In this document: positions 52,456 through 61,311 of the stretch, in pieces | Position numbering within the stretch: position 1 is the stretch's first letter | Layout: the number at the start of each line of letters is the position of its first letter | Source of the DNA: Elusimicrobiaceae bacterium | GTDB lineage: Bacteria > Elusimicrobiota > Elusimicrobia > Elusimicrobiales > Elusimicrobiaceae | Length of the DNA: 64,000 nt | Reading direction: 5' to 3' | NCBI GenBank assembly: GCA_017961585.1 | Contig: JAGCWX010000031.1 | Coordinates: 29,260-93,259, forward strand | Notes under the pieces: model-generated | Seen by the model: only the letters and a program-made list of their open reading frames with translations | Told to the model about the DNA's origin: nothing | The model's database searches: none | Made by a program: the position numbers and the translations under genes

Positions 52456-53363
52456 GTATGAAAAAAGGGTTACTTATTTTAAGCGTGTGTTTGCTAAGCG
52501 TGGGCGCAGAGGCCCAAGGGCTTCGCGTGTTGCAGCAAAACGTTCCGCAGGAAGTTCCCTTCGCTAAACCGTTTACTGCGCAAATTATTTTATCGCATCC
52601 GCAAGGGGAAAGCGTACGCTTGGATGAAAAATCCCTCTCGCCGGATTTTTCCCTTACCGACGCCCAATTACACCCCATCGCGGCCGATACCACCCAAGCC
52701 GATTTGACCCTTTTCCCGTTTGTGTTGCAAAAATCCACTTTTACCGCCAGCTTTGCGTTGGCAACCGAGCCGGGAATCACCACGCAAGTATCCTTCCCCA
52801 TTACCGTCACCCCCGTAAAACTTTTTAACGACAAAGAATTACGCGAAATCCGCCCCCCGCAACGCCTGTTTGATTGGGCCTTGCTGTTATGTATTTTACT
52901 GGCGATATTCGCTATTATTTGCCTGATTATTTTTTGGGTGCGCCGTGCCAAACGCGACGCGGTGGCCTCGTTAAGAACGGTGGTAGACAATCGCCCCCCG
53001 CACATCATTGCTTTAAGTCAAATTGATGCACTGGTAGACAGCGGATTGTGGGAAAACAAACAGTACAAGCTCTTTTACATCACGTTGACCGATATTTTGC
53101 GTACCTATCTGCAACGGGCCTTTGGGTTGGACGTTTCCGCCGACACTTCGGCCGAACTGCTGCGCCATATGAAAACGGTTGCGCCGCTGGCCCCCCTTAC
53201 TCAAACCGTACGGGCCTTCTTAACATCCGGGGATTTGGTCAAATTTGCCAAGATGATTCCGTCCGAACAAACCCGCAATCAGGACGTTAACCTCCTGCGC
53301 GAGTTAATTACCCAAACGGCTCCCAAACCGCCGCAGGAAAAACCCGGGGAGGTGAAATCATGA
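52452..53363 (+). CDS. DUF4381-like membrane protein of the Bat operon
   Basis: 303 residues. Signal peptide (1-~22, GAEA), a beta-rich periplasmic part, a transmembrane helix near 143-165 (WALLLCILLAIFAIICLIIF), then a helical cytoplasmic part with YKLFYITLTDILRTYLQRAF, the DUF4381/BatI-like tail. A protein of this shape often sits between DUF58 and batA. Overlaps both neighbours by four bases. Confidence 0.8.
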   Translation: MSMKKGLLILSVCLLSVGAEAQGLRVLQQNVPQEVPFAKPFTAQIILSHPQGESVRLDEKSLSPDFSLTDAQLHPIAADTTQADLTLFPFVLQKSTFTASFALATEPGITTQVSFPITVTPVKLFNDKELREIRPPQRLFDWALLLCILLAIFAIICLIIFWVRRAKRDAVASLRTVVDNRPPHIIALSQIDALVDSGLWENKQYKLFYITLTDILRTYLQRAFGLDVSADTSAELLRHMKTVAPLAPLTQTVRAFLTSGDLVKFAKMIPSEQTRNQDVNLLRELITQTAPKPPQEKPGEVKS

Positions 53364-54355
53364 CCGAATTGTGGCACCAATTTTTTGGGCCTTCCGTCGC
53401 ACTTCGTTATCCGTGGGTACTCATCTTGCTGGTGCTCCCGCTGGGGCTGCTCATTTACCATGCGCTGCGGCCCGGCAAACAAAACCGTCGTGTAGCATAC
53501 CCGTTGGCTCATTTAAAGTTGGATCAATTTTCGCTACGGCTTCTTTTCACCCGGTGGCTGGCACCTTTATTATATGCATTAGCCCTAAGCTGTATGATTA
53601 TAGCACTGGCGCGCCCCGTCAAATTAGACAAAACCACCCTCCCGCCGACGGAAGGGGTGGACATTATTTTGCTGATGGACGCGTCCGCTTCCATGCAAAA
53701 TAAAGATTTTGAACCCAACCGGTTTATCGCCTCGCAACTTACTGCCAAACGCTTTGTGGACAAACGCCCCAACGACCGCATCGGCCTGGTCGTTTTTGCC
53801 AAACAAGCGATGTTGCAAGCCCCCTTAACGCTGGATCATGACGCGTTGCAAGAATATATTTCCGCCATGTATTTAGGAATGATTGATGCTAACTTTACAG
53901 CCATTGGGGATGCCCTGGCCGTAGCCGCCAACCATTTAAAAGATAGCAAAGCCAAAAGCAAAGTCATCATCCTGCTGACGGACGGCGATTCCAACGCCGG
54001 CACCATTGACCCCGCTATGGCCGCCAAAGCCGCCGCCACGTACGGGATCCGCGTCTATACCATTGGGGCGGCCAGTGCCCCCGGGCAAACCATGTATTCC
54101 AGCCCCAAAGATGAAATTAACGAGGGCTTGCTTTTGGAAATTGCTCAAGCCACCGGCGGTAAATTTTTCCGTGCGCAAAATACCGCCCAATTAGGCGAAA
54201 TTTACGAAAAGATTAACGAGTTGGAAAAAACCGCTTTCACCCCGCCCCCTTCCGTACATATGCAAGATCACTTTGCTGTATTTTTATGGGCGGCGTTGGG
54301 GGCCTTGGCTTTAGCGGTAATAGCCGAAAAATTACTTTTTATTAAGGTGCCTTAA
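53360..54355 (+). CDS. batA: BatA: membrane protein with VWA domain
   Basis: 331 residues. Two N-terminal transmembrane helices, a VWA domain with the metal site DASAS (~106-110) and the later Thr and Asp (NFTAIGDAL, LLTDGDSN), and one C-terminal helix (~308-328). BatA works with BatB and others in inner-membrane complexes linked to aerotolerance or stress in Bacteroides and Leptospira; the mechanism is not settled. Ends one base before batB. Confidence 0.9.
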   Translation: MTELWHQFFGPSVALRYPWVLILLVLPLGLLIYHALRPGKQNRRVAYPLAHLKLDQFSLRLLFTRWLAPLLYALALSCMIIALARPVKLDKTTLPPTEGVDIILLMDASASMQNKDFEPNRFIASQLTAKRFVDKRPNDRIGLVVFAKQAMLQAPLTLDHDALQEYISAMYLGMIDANFTAIGDALAVAANHLKDSKAKSKVIILLTDGDSNAGTIDPAMAAKAAATYGIRVYTIGAASAPGQTMYSSPKDEINEGLLLEIAQATGGKFFRAQNTAQLGEIYEKINELEKTAFTPPPSVHMQDHFAVFLWAALGALALAVIAEKLLFIKVP

Positions 54356-54356
54356 T

Positions 54357-55379
54357 ATGAAATTATTTGCACACCCTATATTTTTACTCTACTTCGTGCC
54401 CGCGGCCTTGGCGGTGGGTATCGTATTGTGGTGGGGAAAGCGGCGTACAAATAAATTACTCAACCGGCTTTTTGGCACGGTTTACCCGCAATTAACCAAA
54501 GAACTGCGCCCGGTTTCCAAGTGGCGTAATGTGTTTCTACTTGGTAGTTTCTTCTTTTTGTTTGCAGCTTTGGCCGGCCCGCAATGGGGCTTGGAAATCA
54601 CCCAAGCGCAAGGAAATTTTGCCCAAACGGTTTTAGCGGTGGACGTATCGGCCAGTATGCGCGCGCAGGACGTACCGCCGGACCGCTTGCAAAGTGCCAA
54701 ACAAATGCTGCAAATGTTGGTCAGCCACCTTAAACAAGAGCGTATCGGCATTATTGCGTTTACCTCGCAGGCCTTTATCCAGTGCCCTATTACCACCGAT
54801 ACCGAGGCCCTGAATTATTTTATCCGTTCGTTGCAGCCGGATATGTTACCCGTACCGGGTACTTCTTTGGCCGCCCCCGTACAGCTTGCCGCCCGGATGC
54901 TGGCCAAATACCCCGGGCAGAAAGCGCTTATCTTGCTGACAGACGGCGAGGACCATTCCCCGCAAGAAATTGCGGCCGCGCAAAAAAGTGCCCTGGAAAA
55001 CGCAATCCGCATTATTGCCGTAGGGATCGGGACGGCCCAAGGGGCGCTCATCCCGGCCCAAATAGATGCCAACGGGCAAGTATCGCAATATAAAAAAGAT
55101 AAAACCGGCAAAACCGTTGTTTCCAAATTAGATGAGGCCTCTTTGGCACAGTTAGCACAGGCCACAGGCGGGGTGTATATCCCGTATACCAACTCGGCCC
55201 AAGTAGCCAAACAAATTGAAAATTCCTTGCAAGGGCTAGATAAATCCACCTCTTCCACAGGCAAACACGTTGCGTATAAAAACCGTTATGCTATTGCGCT
55301 GGTGCTGGCCTTGCTATGCTTGCTAATTTATTGGGGCTGGCCCCGTGGTAAGAAACCGCTTAAAAAAGGTAAAATATGA
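54357..55379 (+). CDS. batB: BatB: membrane protein with VWA domain
   Basis: 340 residues. Two N-terminal helices (~7-24, 58-76), VWA with DVSASM (~95-100), PGTSLAAPVQLA and LLTDGEDHSPQE completing the metal site, and a C-terminal helix followed by a basic tail (GKKPLKKGK). Paralogous to BatA upstream. The stop overlaps the batC start (ATGA). Confidence 0.9.
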   Translation: MKLFAHPIFLLYFVPAALAVGIVLWWGKRRTNKLLNRLFGTVYPQLTKELRPVSKWRNVFLLGSFFFLFAALAGPQWGLEITQAQGNFAQTVLAVDVSASMRAQDVPPDRLQSAKQMLQMLVSHLKQERIGIIAFTSQAFIQCPITTDTEALNYFIRSLQPDMLPVPGTSLAAPVQLAARMLAKYPGQKALILLTDGEDHSPQEIAAAQKSALENAIRIIAVGIGTAQGALIPAQIDANGQVSQYKKDKTGKTVVSKLDEASLAQLAQATGGVYIPYTNSAQVAKQIENSLQGLDKSTSSTGKHVAYKNRYAIALVLALLCLLIYWGWPRGKKPLKKGKI

Positions 55380-56062
55380 ATATGAAAATGACGGTGCTAT
55401 GGTTGCTTTTGTGTTTAGCTATCCCGCTGCAAGCCGGGGTCAGTGGCGATTTGCGCAAAGCCGGCAAACTGTACAAGCAAGAAAAATACGGGGAAGCACT
55501 GTCCAAATTTGAAAAAGCGCTCTCGCAAGACCCTACTAACGAGCAAGCTGTTTTTGGGGCCGGGGCTGCCGCCTATTACCTTAAAGAGTACGACCAAGCC
55601 GCCCAAGCTTTTGACCAAGTGGCCACTTCGTCGGGCAACCAAAGCCAAGACGCTTGGTTTAATTTAGGAAATACGTATTACCGCGCGGGTCAAAAAGAAA
55701 AAGCCATTGAAGCGTACAAACAGGCCATTTTAGCAAATCCGCAAGATAAAGAGGCCATCCACAATTTACAACTGGTATTGCAAGACCAACAAGGTAAAAA
55801 CAAAAATAACCAAAACAATCAAAACCAGGATCAAGATTCCCAAAATCAGGATTCGCAAGACAACAACGACTCCAAGGGGCAAGCCCCGCAGCAACAACCG
55901 CAACAGCAACCCCAGCAGGAACCGCAACCTCAACCCGATCAAGGGGAAATGGACAAACAAGCTGCTCAGCGTTTGATGCAACTGGCCCGGGATAACGAAT
56001 ACAAACATCCCACGCAGCCGGGTACCCCGCCGGAAGATAACACCGTGGAGAAAGATTGGTAA
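55376..56062 (+). CDS. batC: BatC: periplasmic TPR protein
   Basis: 228 residues. Signal peptide (1-~20, LQAG), then two to three TPR units (AGKLYKQEKYGEALSKFEKA, AAAYYLKEYDQAAQAFDQVA, NTYYRAGQKEKAIEAYKQAI). The last third is a low-complexity Gln/Asn/Asp/Pro stretch. Matches BatC/BatB-type TPR partners. Its TAA overlaps the batD ATG. Confidence 0.87.
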   Translation: MNMKMTVLWLLLCLAIPLQAGVSGDLRKAGKLYKQEKYGEALSKFEKALSQDPTNEQAVFGAGAAAYYLKEYDQAAQAFDQVATSSGNQSQDAWFNLGNTYYRAGQKEKAIEAYKQAILANPQDKEAIHNLQLVLQDQQGKNKNNQNNQNQDQDSQNQDSQDNNDSKGQAPQQQPQQQPQQEPQPQPDQGEMDKQAAQRLMQLARDNEYKHPTQPGTPPEDNTVEKDW

Positions 56063-57843
56063 TGAAAAAATTTTTACTACTTCTTTGCTGTTTATGTGTA
56101 TCCGTAGCGGTGCAAGCGCAAGTGCTTCTTAAAGCCAGCACGGACAAAACCGACTTGGCCCTAGATGATGACCTTACTTTAACGGTGCAAGTATCCGGCG
56201 TATCGGGCACCATGGTTATGCCCCAGCTGCCCAGTTTGCCGGCTTTTAATATTTACGCGCGCGAGGCCGAACAATCCACCGTAAACGGGCGCACCACTTT
56301 ACTTTTCCGCTATGTAATGGTTCCGCGTTTTGTAGGCAGTACTTCTATTGGGCCGATTAAATTTAACTACCAGGGAAAGACTTATCAAACAGAACCTATT
56401 GCCATACGTATCTACAAAACGGCCGTTCCGCCGACCGCGCAAAAGCAAACGACCCCCGCCGCTACCAATACTGCCGCCAAAGCAACCGATACGGACGTAA
56501 ACCAACTCCCCCCGCTGGAGCAAGAGCTGGCTACCCGGGCCTATGCGCACCCCAATCAAATTTACTTCTTGACCGCCGCCACTAGCCAAAAGAAGCCCTA
56601 CGTCAACGAACCTTTTACGTTAGCGGTTCGGTTTTATTACGCAGGTGCTTTTTACGATGCTTTTTATAAAAACCCGGAAGTTTCTAACCTGCTTTTGGAA
56701 GAAGCCGGGGAAACGCAAGGGCAACAAACCTTGCACGGACGTGTTTATCAATATACCGAAAAACGCTACCGCGTTTCAGGGGTAGCCCCCGGCCAGGCGA
56801 CCATCGGCCCGGCTACGGTTACCTACCGGGTAGGGTCCGTAAACGGTTCTTTATTAGACCGTTTCTTTGGCGGGGCGGCTGTTTCTAAAGAAGAGTCTGT
56901 ATCCTCGTTACCTTTTAAATTAACCATTACTTCTTTGCCGCAAGAAGGGAAGCCGGAATCTTTTTACGGGGCCGTAGGGGGTGCTTATACCTTGTCTGCC
57001 AAGCTGGACCGCGATCACGCGGAAGCCGGCGAAGCCGTTACCCTTTCCGTAACCGTCCAAGGGACCGGGAACCTAAAAACCACGTCGGATTTAGTTTTCC
57101 CGGAAATCCCCGGCTTTACGGCTTATCCGGCCGCGCCGCAAACGGGAAATGTAGCCGGGAGTACCACACGCAATTACAAAGTTTTTCAAACCGTATTGGT
57201 GCCTACGGTTTCCGGTTCTTATACCATTGCGTCCATCCCCTGGAGTTATTTTGACCCGCAAACCGCCCGCTATAAAACTTTAAATACACGGCCTTTATCC
57301 CTGGAAGTTTCCCCTTCTTCCCATACGGCTAACGCGTTGGATTTTGGGGCGGCCGGGCACACCGGCAGCGGGATTCAAACCATGGGGCACGATATCCGCT
57401 ACATCTTGACCGTTCCTACCGAGCACACCTCCTGGCTGGCCCGCTTACCCCAATGGAAATGGATGCACGCGCTTGTCCTGGGGTGGTTGGCGTTATGCTT
57501 ATTCATTGCCAGTATCGGCCGGCGAACCGCGCAACGCAAACACGCTTATACGCAAGCCAAAGCGCAACTTAAAAAAGCACACTCTTACGAAGATATTTCC
57601 GATGCGTTGGCTACGTATTTACTGCAAAAATGGAATATCTCTACCGCCAGTTTGCCTTTAAAATCCATTGTGCAAGCATTGGCGCGGCACAACGTTCCCG
57701 CGGCCCAATGTGAAGAATTTTCCACTTTATGGAAGGACCTGGAATCGGCCCGATTTTCCCCCGCGCAATCCGATCCGAATGCGTTGGCACAGTTTTCCCA
57801 GCGGGCTCAAAATCTACTTAAAAATTGGGAGAATTTGAAATGA
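56062..57843 (+). CDS. batD: BatD: oxygen-tolerance protein
   Basis: 593 residues; start at 56062 (TAATG overlap with batC), not the TTG six bases earlier. Signal peptide (ends VQAQ), then repeated immunoglobulin-like beta domains (LDDDLTLTVQVSG, EAGEAVTLSVTVQGTGNLKT near 315-335, FPEIPGFTAYP), one transmembrane helix near 470-490, and a helical cytoplasmic tail with ALATYLLQKW. Typical BatD domain order and length. Confidence 0.9.
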   Translation: MKKFLLLLCCLCVSVAVQAQVLLKASTDKTDLALDDDLTLTVQVSGVSGTMVMPQLPSLPAFNIYAREAEQSTVNGRTTLLFRYVMVPRFVGSTSIGPIKFNYQGKTYQTEPIAIRIYKTAVPPTAQKQTTPAATNTAAKATDTDVNQLPPLEQELATRAYAHPNQIYFLTAATSQKKPYVNEPFTLAVRFYYAGAFYDAFYKNPEVSNLLLEEAGETQGQQTLHGRVYQYTEKRYRVSGVAPGQATIGPATVTYRVGSVNGSLLDRFFGGAAVSKEESVSSLPFKLTITSLPQEGKPESFYGAVGGAYTLSAKLDRDHAEAGEAVTLSVTVQGTGNLKTTSDLVFPEIPGFTAYPAAPQTGNVAGSTTRNYKVFQTVLVPTVSGSYTIASIPWSYFDPQTARYKTLNTRPLSLEVSPSSHTANALDFGAAGHTGSGIQTMGHDIRYILTVPTEHTSWLARLPQWKWMHALVLGWLALCLFIASIGRRTAQRKHAYTQAKAQLKKAHSYEDISDALATYLLQKWNISTASLPLKSIVQALARHNVPAAQCEEFSTLWKDLESARFSPAQSDPNALAQFSQRAQNLLKNWENLK

Positions 57844-58562
57844 GAAAATTATTCGTATACCTCACTTTAGCCGTGGGATTTCTCTCCCCGTTATTTGCGC
57901 AGGAAAATTCCTCGCAAGCGGAGTCTTTCTACCGCGCGGGTCAATACGCCCAAGCCCTAGCGGCCTATGAACAAGATTTAAAACTCTACCCAAACAACCC
58001 CTATCTTTACTACAATATAGGTAATTGTTATTTTAAAATGGGTAGCAAGGGCCTGGCCATCGCCAATTATTACCGGGCCTTTAAGTTAAACCCACGCCAT
58101 GCGGATATTCGCCATAATTTAGAATTGGCTTTATCCTCCGGCGGGGATACACTAGTCCCCACCGGGATTCCGCCCGCCGTGCACCGTGCCTTCTTTTCTT
58201 TGTCGCTGGCACAGCTAAAAGGAATTGTGTGTTTGGTAGGGTGGCTAGTTTGTTTACTAACCGGAATATGGTTACTTACCCGGAAGGGTGGCAAGCTAAC
58301 CTTGGCAGCGGGAATCGTTTTCGTAGCGTGTGCAAGTTGGTATTATATGCTACACACGTGGGAGAAACAACCCCTGGCAGTAATTGCCGCTCCCGCCGCC
58401 GAACTTAGAAGCGGCCCCGGTACTAATTTCCCGGCCAGTGCTTCTATTTCGCAAGGACACTTGGTACAGGTACTTGACTCCAAGGACCAGTGGCAACAGG
58501 TCGTTGTGCGTTCGGAAGGACTGAAGGGTTGGGTGGAAAGCTCGGCCTTAGAACATATTTGA
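57840..58562 (+). CDS. batE: BatE: TPR protein with C-terminal SH3-like domain
   Basis: 240 residues from the ATG at 57840 (overlaps the batD TGA). Signal peptide (ends LFAQ), a TPR pair (AESFYRAGQYAQALAAYEQD, YYNIGNCYFKMGSKGLAIAN), two transmembrane helices near 125-170 (KGIVCLVGWLVCLLTGIWLL), then a bacterial SH3 domain (RSGPGTNFPASASISQG, WQQVVVRSEGLKGWVESSAL). The last gene of the Bat set. Confidence 0.88.
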   Translation: MRKLFVYLTLAVGFLSPLFAQENSSQAESFYRAGQYAQALAAYEQDLKLYPNNPYLYYNIGNCYFKMGSKGLAIANYYRAFKLNPRHADIRHNLELALSSGGDTLVPTGIPPAVHRAFFSLSLAQLKGIVCLVGWLVCLLTGIWLLTRKGGKLTLAAGIVFVACASWYYMLHTWEKQPLAVIAAPAAELRSGPGTNFPASASISQGHLVQVLDSKDQWQQVVVRSEGLKGWVESSALEHI

Positions 58563-58571
58563 GAGGAAACT

Positions 58572-59129
58572 ATGTTTGTACAAGAACAAGCAGATCAACT
58601 AATTCAAGCCGTTACCTACGTAAAAGAAAATTTAGCCGGCCAAGTAGAAGAACTGGCCAACAAAGTGATTGAGGCCTTCAAAAAAGGGCACAAAGTAATT
58701 TTGATGGGAAACGGCGGCAGCGCCGGGGATGCCCAACATATTGCGGCCGAATTTGTGGGCCGATTTAAAAAGGAACGCCCCTCTTTGCCGGCTTTGGCTT
58801 TAAATACCAATACCTCCACGTTGACGGCGATTGGGAATGATTATTCGTACGACGTGGTTTTCTCGCGTCAAATAGATGGCTTTGCCCAAGAAGGGGACGT
58901 AGTTATCGGCATTTCCACTTCCGGCAACAGCAAAAATGTTTATTTGGCTTTGGCTTTGGCCAAACGCAAGGGTTGCTTTACGGCGGCCTTCTTAGGCAAA
59001 ACCGGCGGCACTATTAAAGACATTTGTGATTTACCTTTAGTTGTAAAATCTAACAATACCCCCCACATCCAAGCGTGCCATATTTTTATGGGCCATTGTA
59101 TGTGCGAATTGGTGGACGAAGCATATTAA
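58572..59129 (+). CDS. gmhA: GmhA-like phosphosugar isomerase (SIS domain)
   Basis: 185 residues. SIS fold with MGNGGSAGDAQHIAAEFVGR (~44-63), LNTNTSTLTAIGND, VVIGISTSGNSKNV and a C-terminal HIQACHIFMGHCMCELVD. Length and motifs match sedoheptulose-7-phosphate isomerase (GmhA), first step of ADP-heptose synthesis. No other heptose gene is nearby, so a related aldose-ketose role is possible. Ten bases after batE. Confidence 0.88.
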   Translation: MFVQEQADQLIQAVTYVKENLAGQVEELANKVIEAFKKGHKVILMGNGGSAGDAQHIAAEFVGRFKKERPSLPALALNTNTSTLTAIGNDYSYDVVFSRQIDGFAQEGDVVIGISTSGNSKNVYLALALAKRKGCFTAAFLGKTGGTIKDICDLPLVVKSNNTPHIQACHIFMGHCMCELVDEAY

Positions 59130-59130
59130 T

Positions 59131-59583
59131 ATGAAGATAGCGATCGGTTGTGATCATGCGGGTTTTGCTCTAAAAGATACCATTCTGCGCGTGTTGCAAG
59201 AAGCCAAGCACGAAGTCATTGATTGCGGCACAAACTCGGCCGAATCGGTAGACTTCCCGGATTTTGGTTTGGCAGCCGCTCAAAAAGTAGCGCAAGGGCA
59301 GGCCGATCGGGCCATTTTAATTTGTGGCTCGGGCGTAGGGATGTGCCTTACTGCCAACAAAGTAAAAGGCATTCGGGCCAGCGTTTGCCACGACAGTTAC
59401 TCCGCCCGCCAAGCGGTTGAGCACGATAATCTAAACGTACTTTGCCTGGGGGCACGCATTATCGGCCCGGCTTTAGCCGAAGAACTGGTAAAACAATTTT
59501 TAGGGGCTTCTTTCAAAGCGGGTACCCGTCACGAAAAGCGCCTAAACAAAATACTTGCGTTTGAGAACGCACATTTTAAATAA
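59131..59583 (+). CDS. rpiB: Ribose-5-phosphate isomerase B
   Basis: 150 residues. Family motifs: IAIGCDHAGFALKD (active-site region), GTNSAESVDFPDFG, ICGSGVGMCLTANKVKGIRA with the catalytic Cys, CHDSYSARQAVEHDNLNVLC and GARIIG. Interconverts ribose-5- and ribulose-5-phosphate. One base separates it from gmhA. Confidence 0.95.
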   Translation: MKIAIGCDHAGFALKDTILRVLQEAKHEVIDCGTNSAESVDFPDFGLAAAQKVAQGQADRAILICGSGVGMCLTANKVKGIRASVCHDSYSARQAVEHDNLNVLCLGARIIGPALAEELVKQFLGASFKAGTRHEKRLNKILAFENAHFK

Positions 59584-59606
59584 ACTTGCAAAGAAAGGAT
59601 GGAACT

Positions 59607-61271
59607 ATGAAGACACAAAGCAATCCCTTAGCACAGGGCATTATCCGCGAAGGGGAAATTAAGTTAGAAATGCTGGAATTTAACACCAAATTTTGGGCCA
59701 AAAACCCCACTCTTTGGAAACAAGACAAAGAACACATGGACTTTATTGTTAAATTCCTGGGCTGGCAAAAAGTGTATGACTGGACGTTGGAACGCATTGA
59801 AAGCGTACAAAGTTTTGCGCAAGAAGCCAAAGCTAATTTTAAGCATTGTGTAGTGATGGGAATGGGCGGTTCCTCCTTAGCGCCGGAAGTATTTCGCACG
59901 GTTTTTGGCAAACAAGCGGGCTTCCCGGAGCTGATTGTATTAGATACCACACAGCCCGATTGGGTGGGTGCCGCACGCGCCCGGATCAACCCGGCCGAAA
60001 CTTTGTTTATTTTTGCCAGCAAATCCGGCGGCACGGTGGAACCTTCCTCTCAATTTGCCTATTTTTACGATGAAGTTAAAAAATCCGGCATTAAAAACCC
60101 CGGGGATAATTTCATTGCCATTACCGATCCCGGAACCGGCCTGGAAAAATTAGCCAAAGAAAAACATTTCCGCAAAACTTTCTTAAATCCTGCGGATATC
60201 GGCGGGCGCTTTTCCGCGCTTTCCATGTTTGGTATTGTGCCGGCCGCTATCATGGGCGTAGATGTCAAAAAATTGTTAACCATTGCCAAAGAGCAAGCCG
60301 CCACCTTCGGCCCGGATGCCCCGGTAAAAGAAAATGCCGCCGTGGAATTAGGGGCCTTTATGGGGGCGTGCACGATGAACGAATCGCGCGATAAACTCAC
60401 GCTTTTAACCCCGGCCGATTTTGCTACCTTTGGCTTGTGGGCCGAACAATTGGTGGCCGAATCCACCGGTAAAGAAGGCAAAGGGATCGTCCCGGTAGCA
60501 GGGGAAACCTTGCTGGCCAACTTTACCTACCGTGATGACCGCTTCTTTGTGCACCTTTCCACCGGGAGCGACGACGATAAACGCGTAACCGCCCGCGCCA
60601 AAGAACTGGCCGAAAACGGGGCCCCGGTTTTGACCATCTTCATGGAAGATAAATACCAACTGGGTGCTATGTTCTTGTTGTGGGAAATTGCCACCGCTGC
60701 GGCGGGTGCCATCCTGGCAATTGATCCTTTTGATCAACCCAACGTGCAAGCGGCCAAAACCATGACCAAAAACATTTTAACTCAATTGTCCTCCGGGGAT
60801 GTACCGGCTGATGTAACGGCTCCGCTCTTGGCCTCGGCCGATATTGCCGAGCAAATCAAGCTGGATACTTTGGGGCAGGATGTTTACTCCTTGCTGGAAA
60901 GCAACGACTATATTGCCTTGCTTCCTTATGTATATCCGGACGCCGCTGTAGAAAAAGCACTCTTAACACTGCGCGATAAAATCATGAACAAAACCAAACG
61001 TGCCGTACTGTTTGGTTATGGTCCGCGCTATCTGCACTCCACCGGCCAGTTGCACAAAGGCGACGGCAACAACGGGGTGTTTTTAATCTTGTCGGCACAG
61101 CCGCAAGCGGATATCAAAATCCCGGGGCAAAAATATACCTTCGGGCAATTGTGCAACGCCCAGGCGCTGGGGGACTTCCAAGCCCTGCAGGAAAAAGGCC
61201 GCCGCGTGGTGAAGGTACACTTAACACAGCCCATTTTGGAAAGCATCCAAAACTTAACGGACTTATTCTAA
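59607..61271 (+). CDS. pgi: Glucose-6-phosphate isomerase
   Basis: 554 residues; the ATG at 59607 follows an AAAGGA box, whereas the frame-opening TTG at 59586 does not. SIS domains: VMGMGGSSLAPEVFRTVFG, FIFASKSGGTVEPSSQFAYF, ADIGGRFSALSMFGIVPAAI, and a late HSTGQLHKGD. It resembles the isomerase part of the fused transaldolase-Pgi proteins more than classical E. coli Pgi. Catalyses glucose-6-P to fructose-6-P. A terminator follows. Confidence 0.92.
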   Translation: MKTQSNPLAQGIIREGEIKLEMLEFNTKFWAKNPTLWKQDKEHMDFIVKFLGWQKVYDWTLERIESVQSFAQEAKANFKHCVVMGMGGSSLAPEVFRTVFGKQAGFPELIVLDTTQPDWVGAARARINPAETLFIFASKSGGTVEPSSQFAYFYDEVKKSGIKNPGDNFIAITDPGTGLEKLAKEKHFRKTFLNPADIGGRFSALSMFGIVPAAIMGVDVKKLLTIAKEQAATFGPDAPVKENAAVELGAFMGACTMNESRDKLTLLTPADFATFGLWAEQLVAESTGKEGKGIVPVAGETLLANFTYRDDRFFVHLSTGSDDDKRVTARAKELAENGAPVLTIFMEDKYQLGAMFLLWEIATAAAGAILAIDPFDQPNVQAAKTMTKNILTQLSSGDVPADVTAPLLASADIAEQIKLDTLGQDVYSLLESNDYIALLPYVYPDAAVEKALLTLRDKIMNKTKRAVLFGYGPRYLHSTGQLHKGDGNNGVFLILSAQPQADIKIPGQKYTFGQLCNAQALGDFQALQEKGRRVVKVHLTQPILESIQNLTDLF

Positions 61272-61280
61272 ATCAAACCA

Positions 61281-61309
61281 GGGCGGCCTTAAAGGGCCGT
61301 CCTTTTTTT
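61281..61309 (+). terminator. Terminator after pgi, directly against the miaB start
   Basis: GGGCGGCC pairs with GGGCCGTCC (G-T pair allowed, loop of about five bases), then seven T. Only two bases separate the T-run from the miaB ATG. Confidence 0.88.
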
Positions 61310-61311
61310 AT

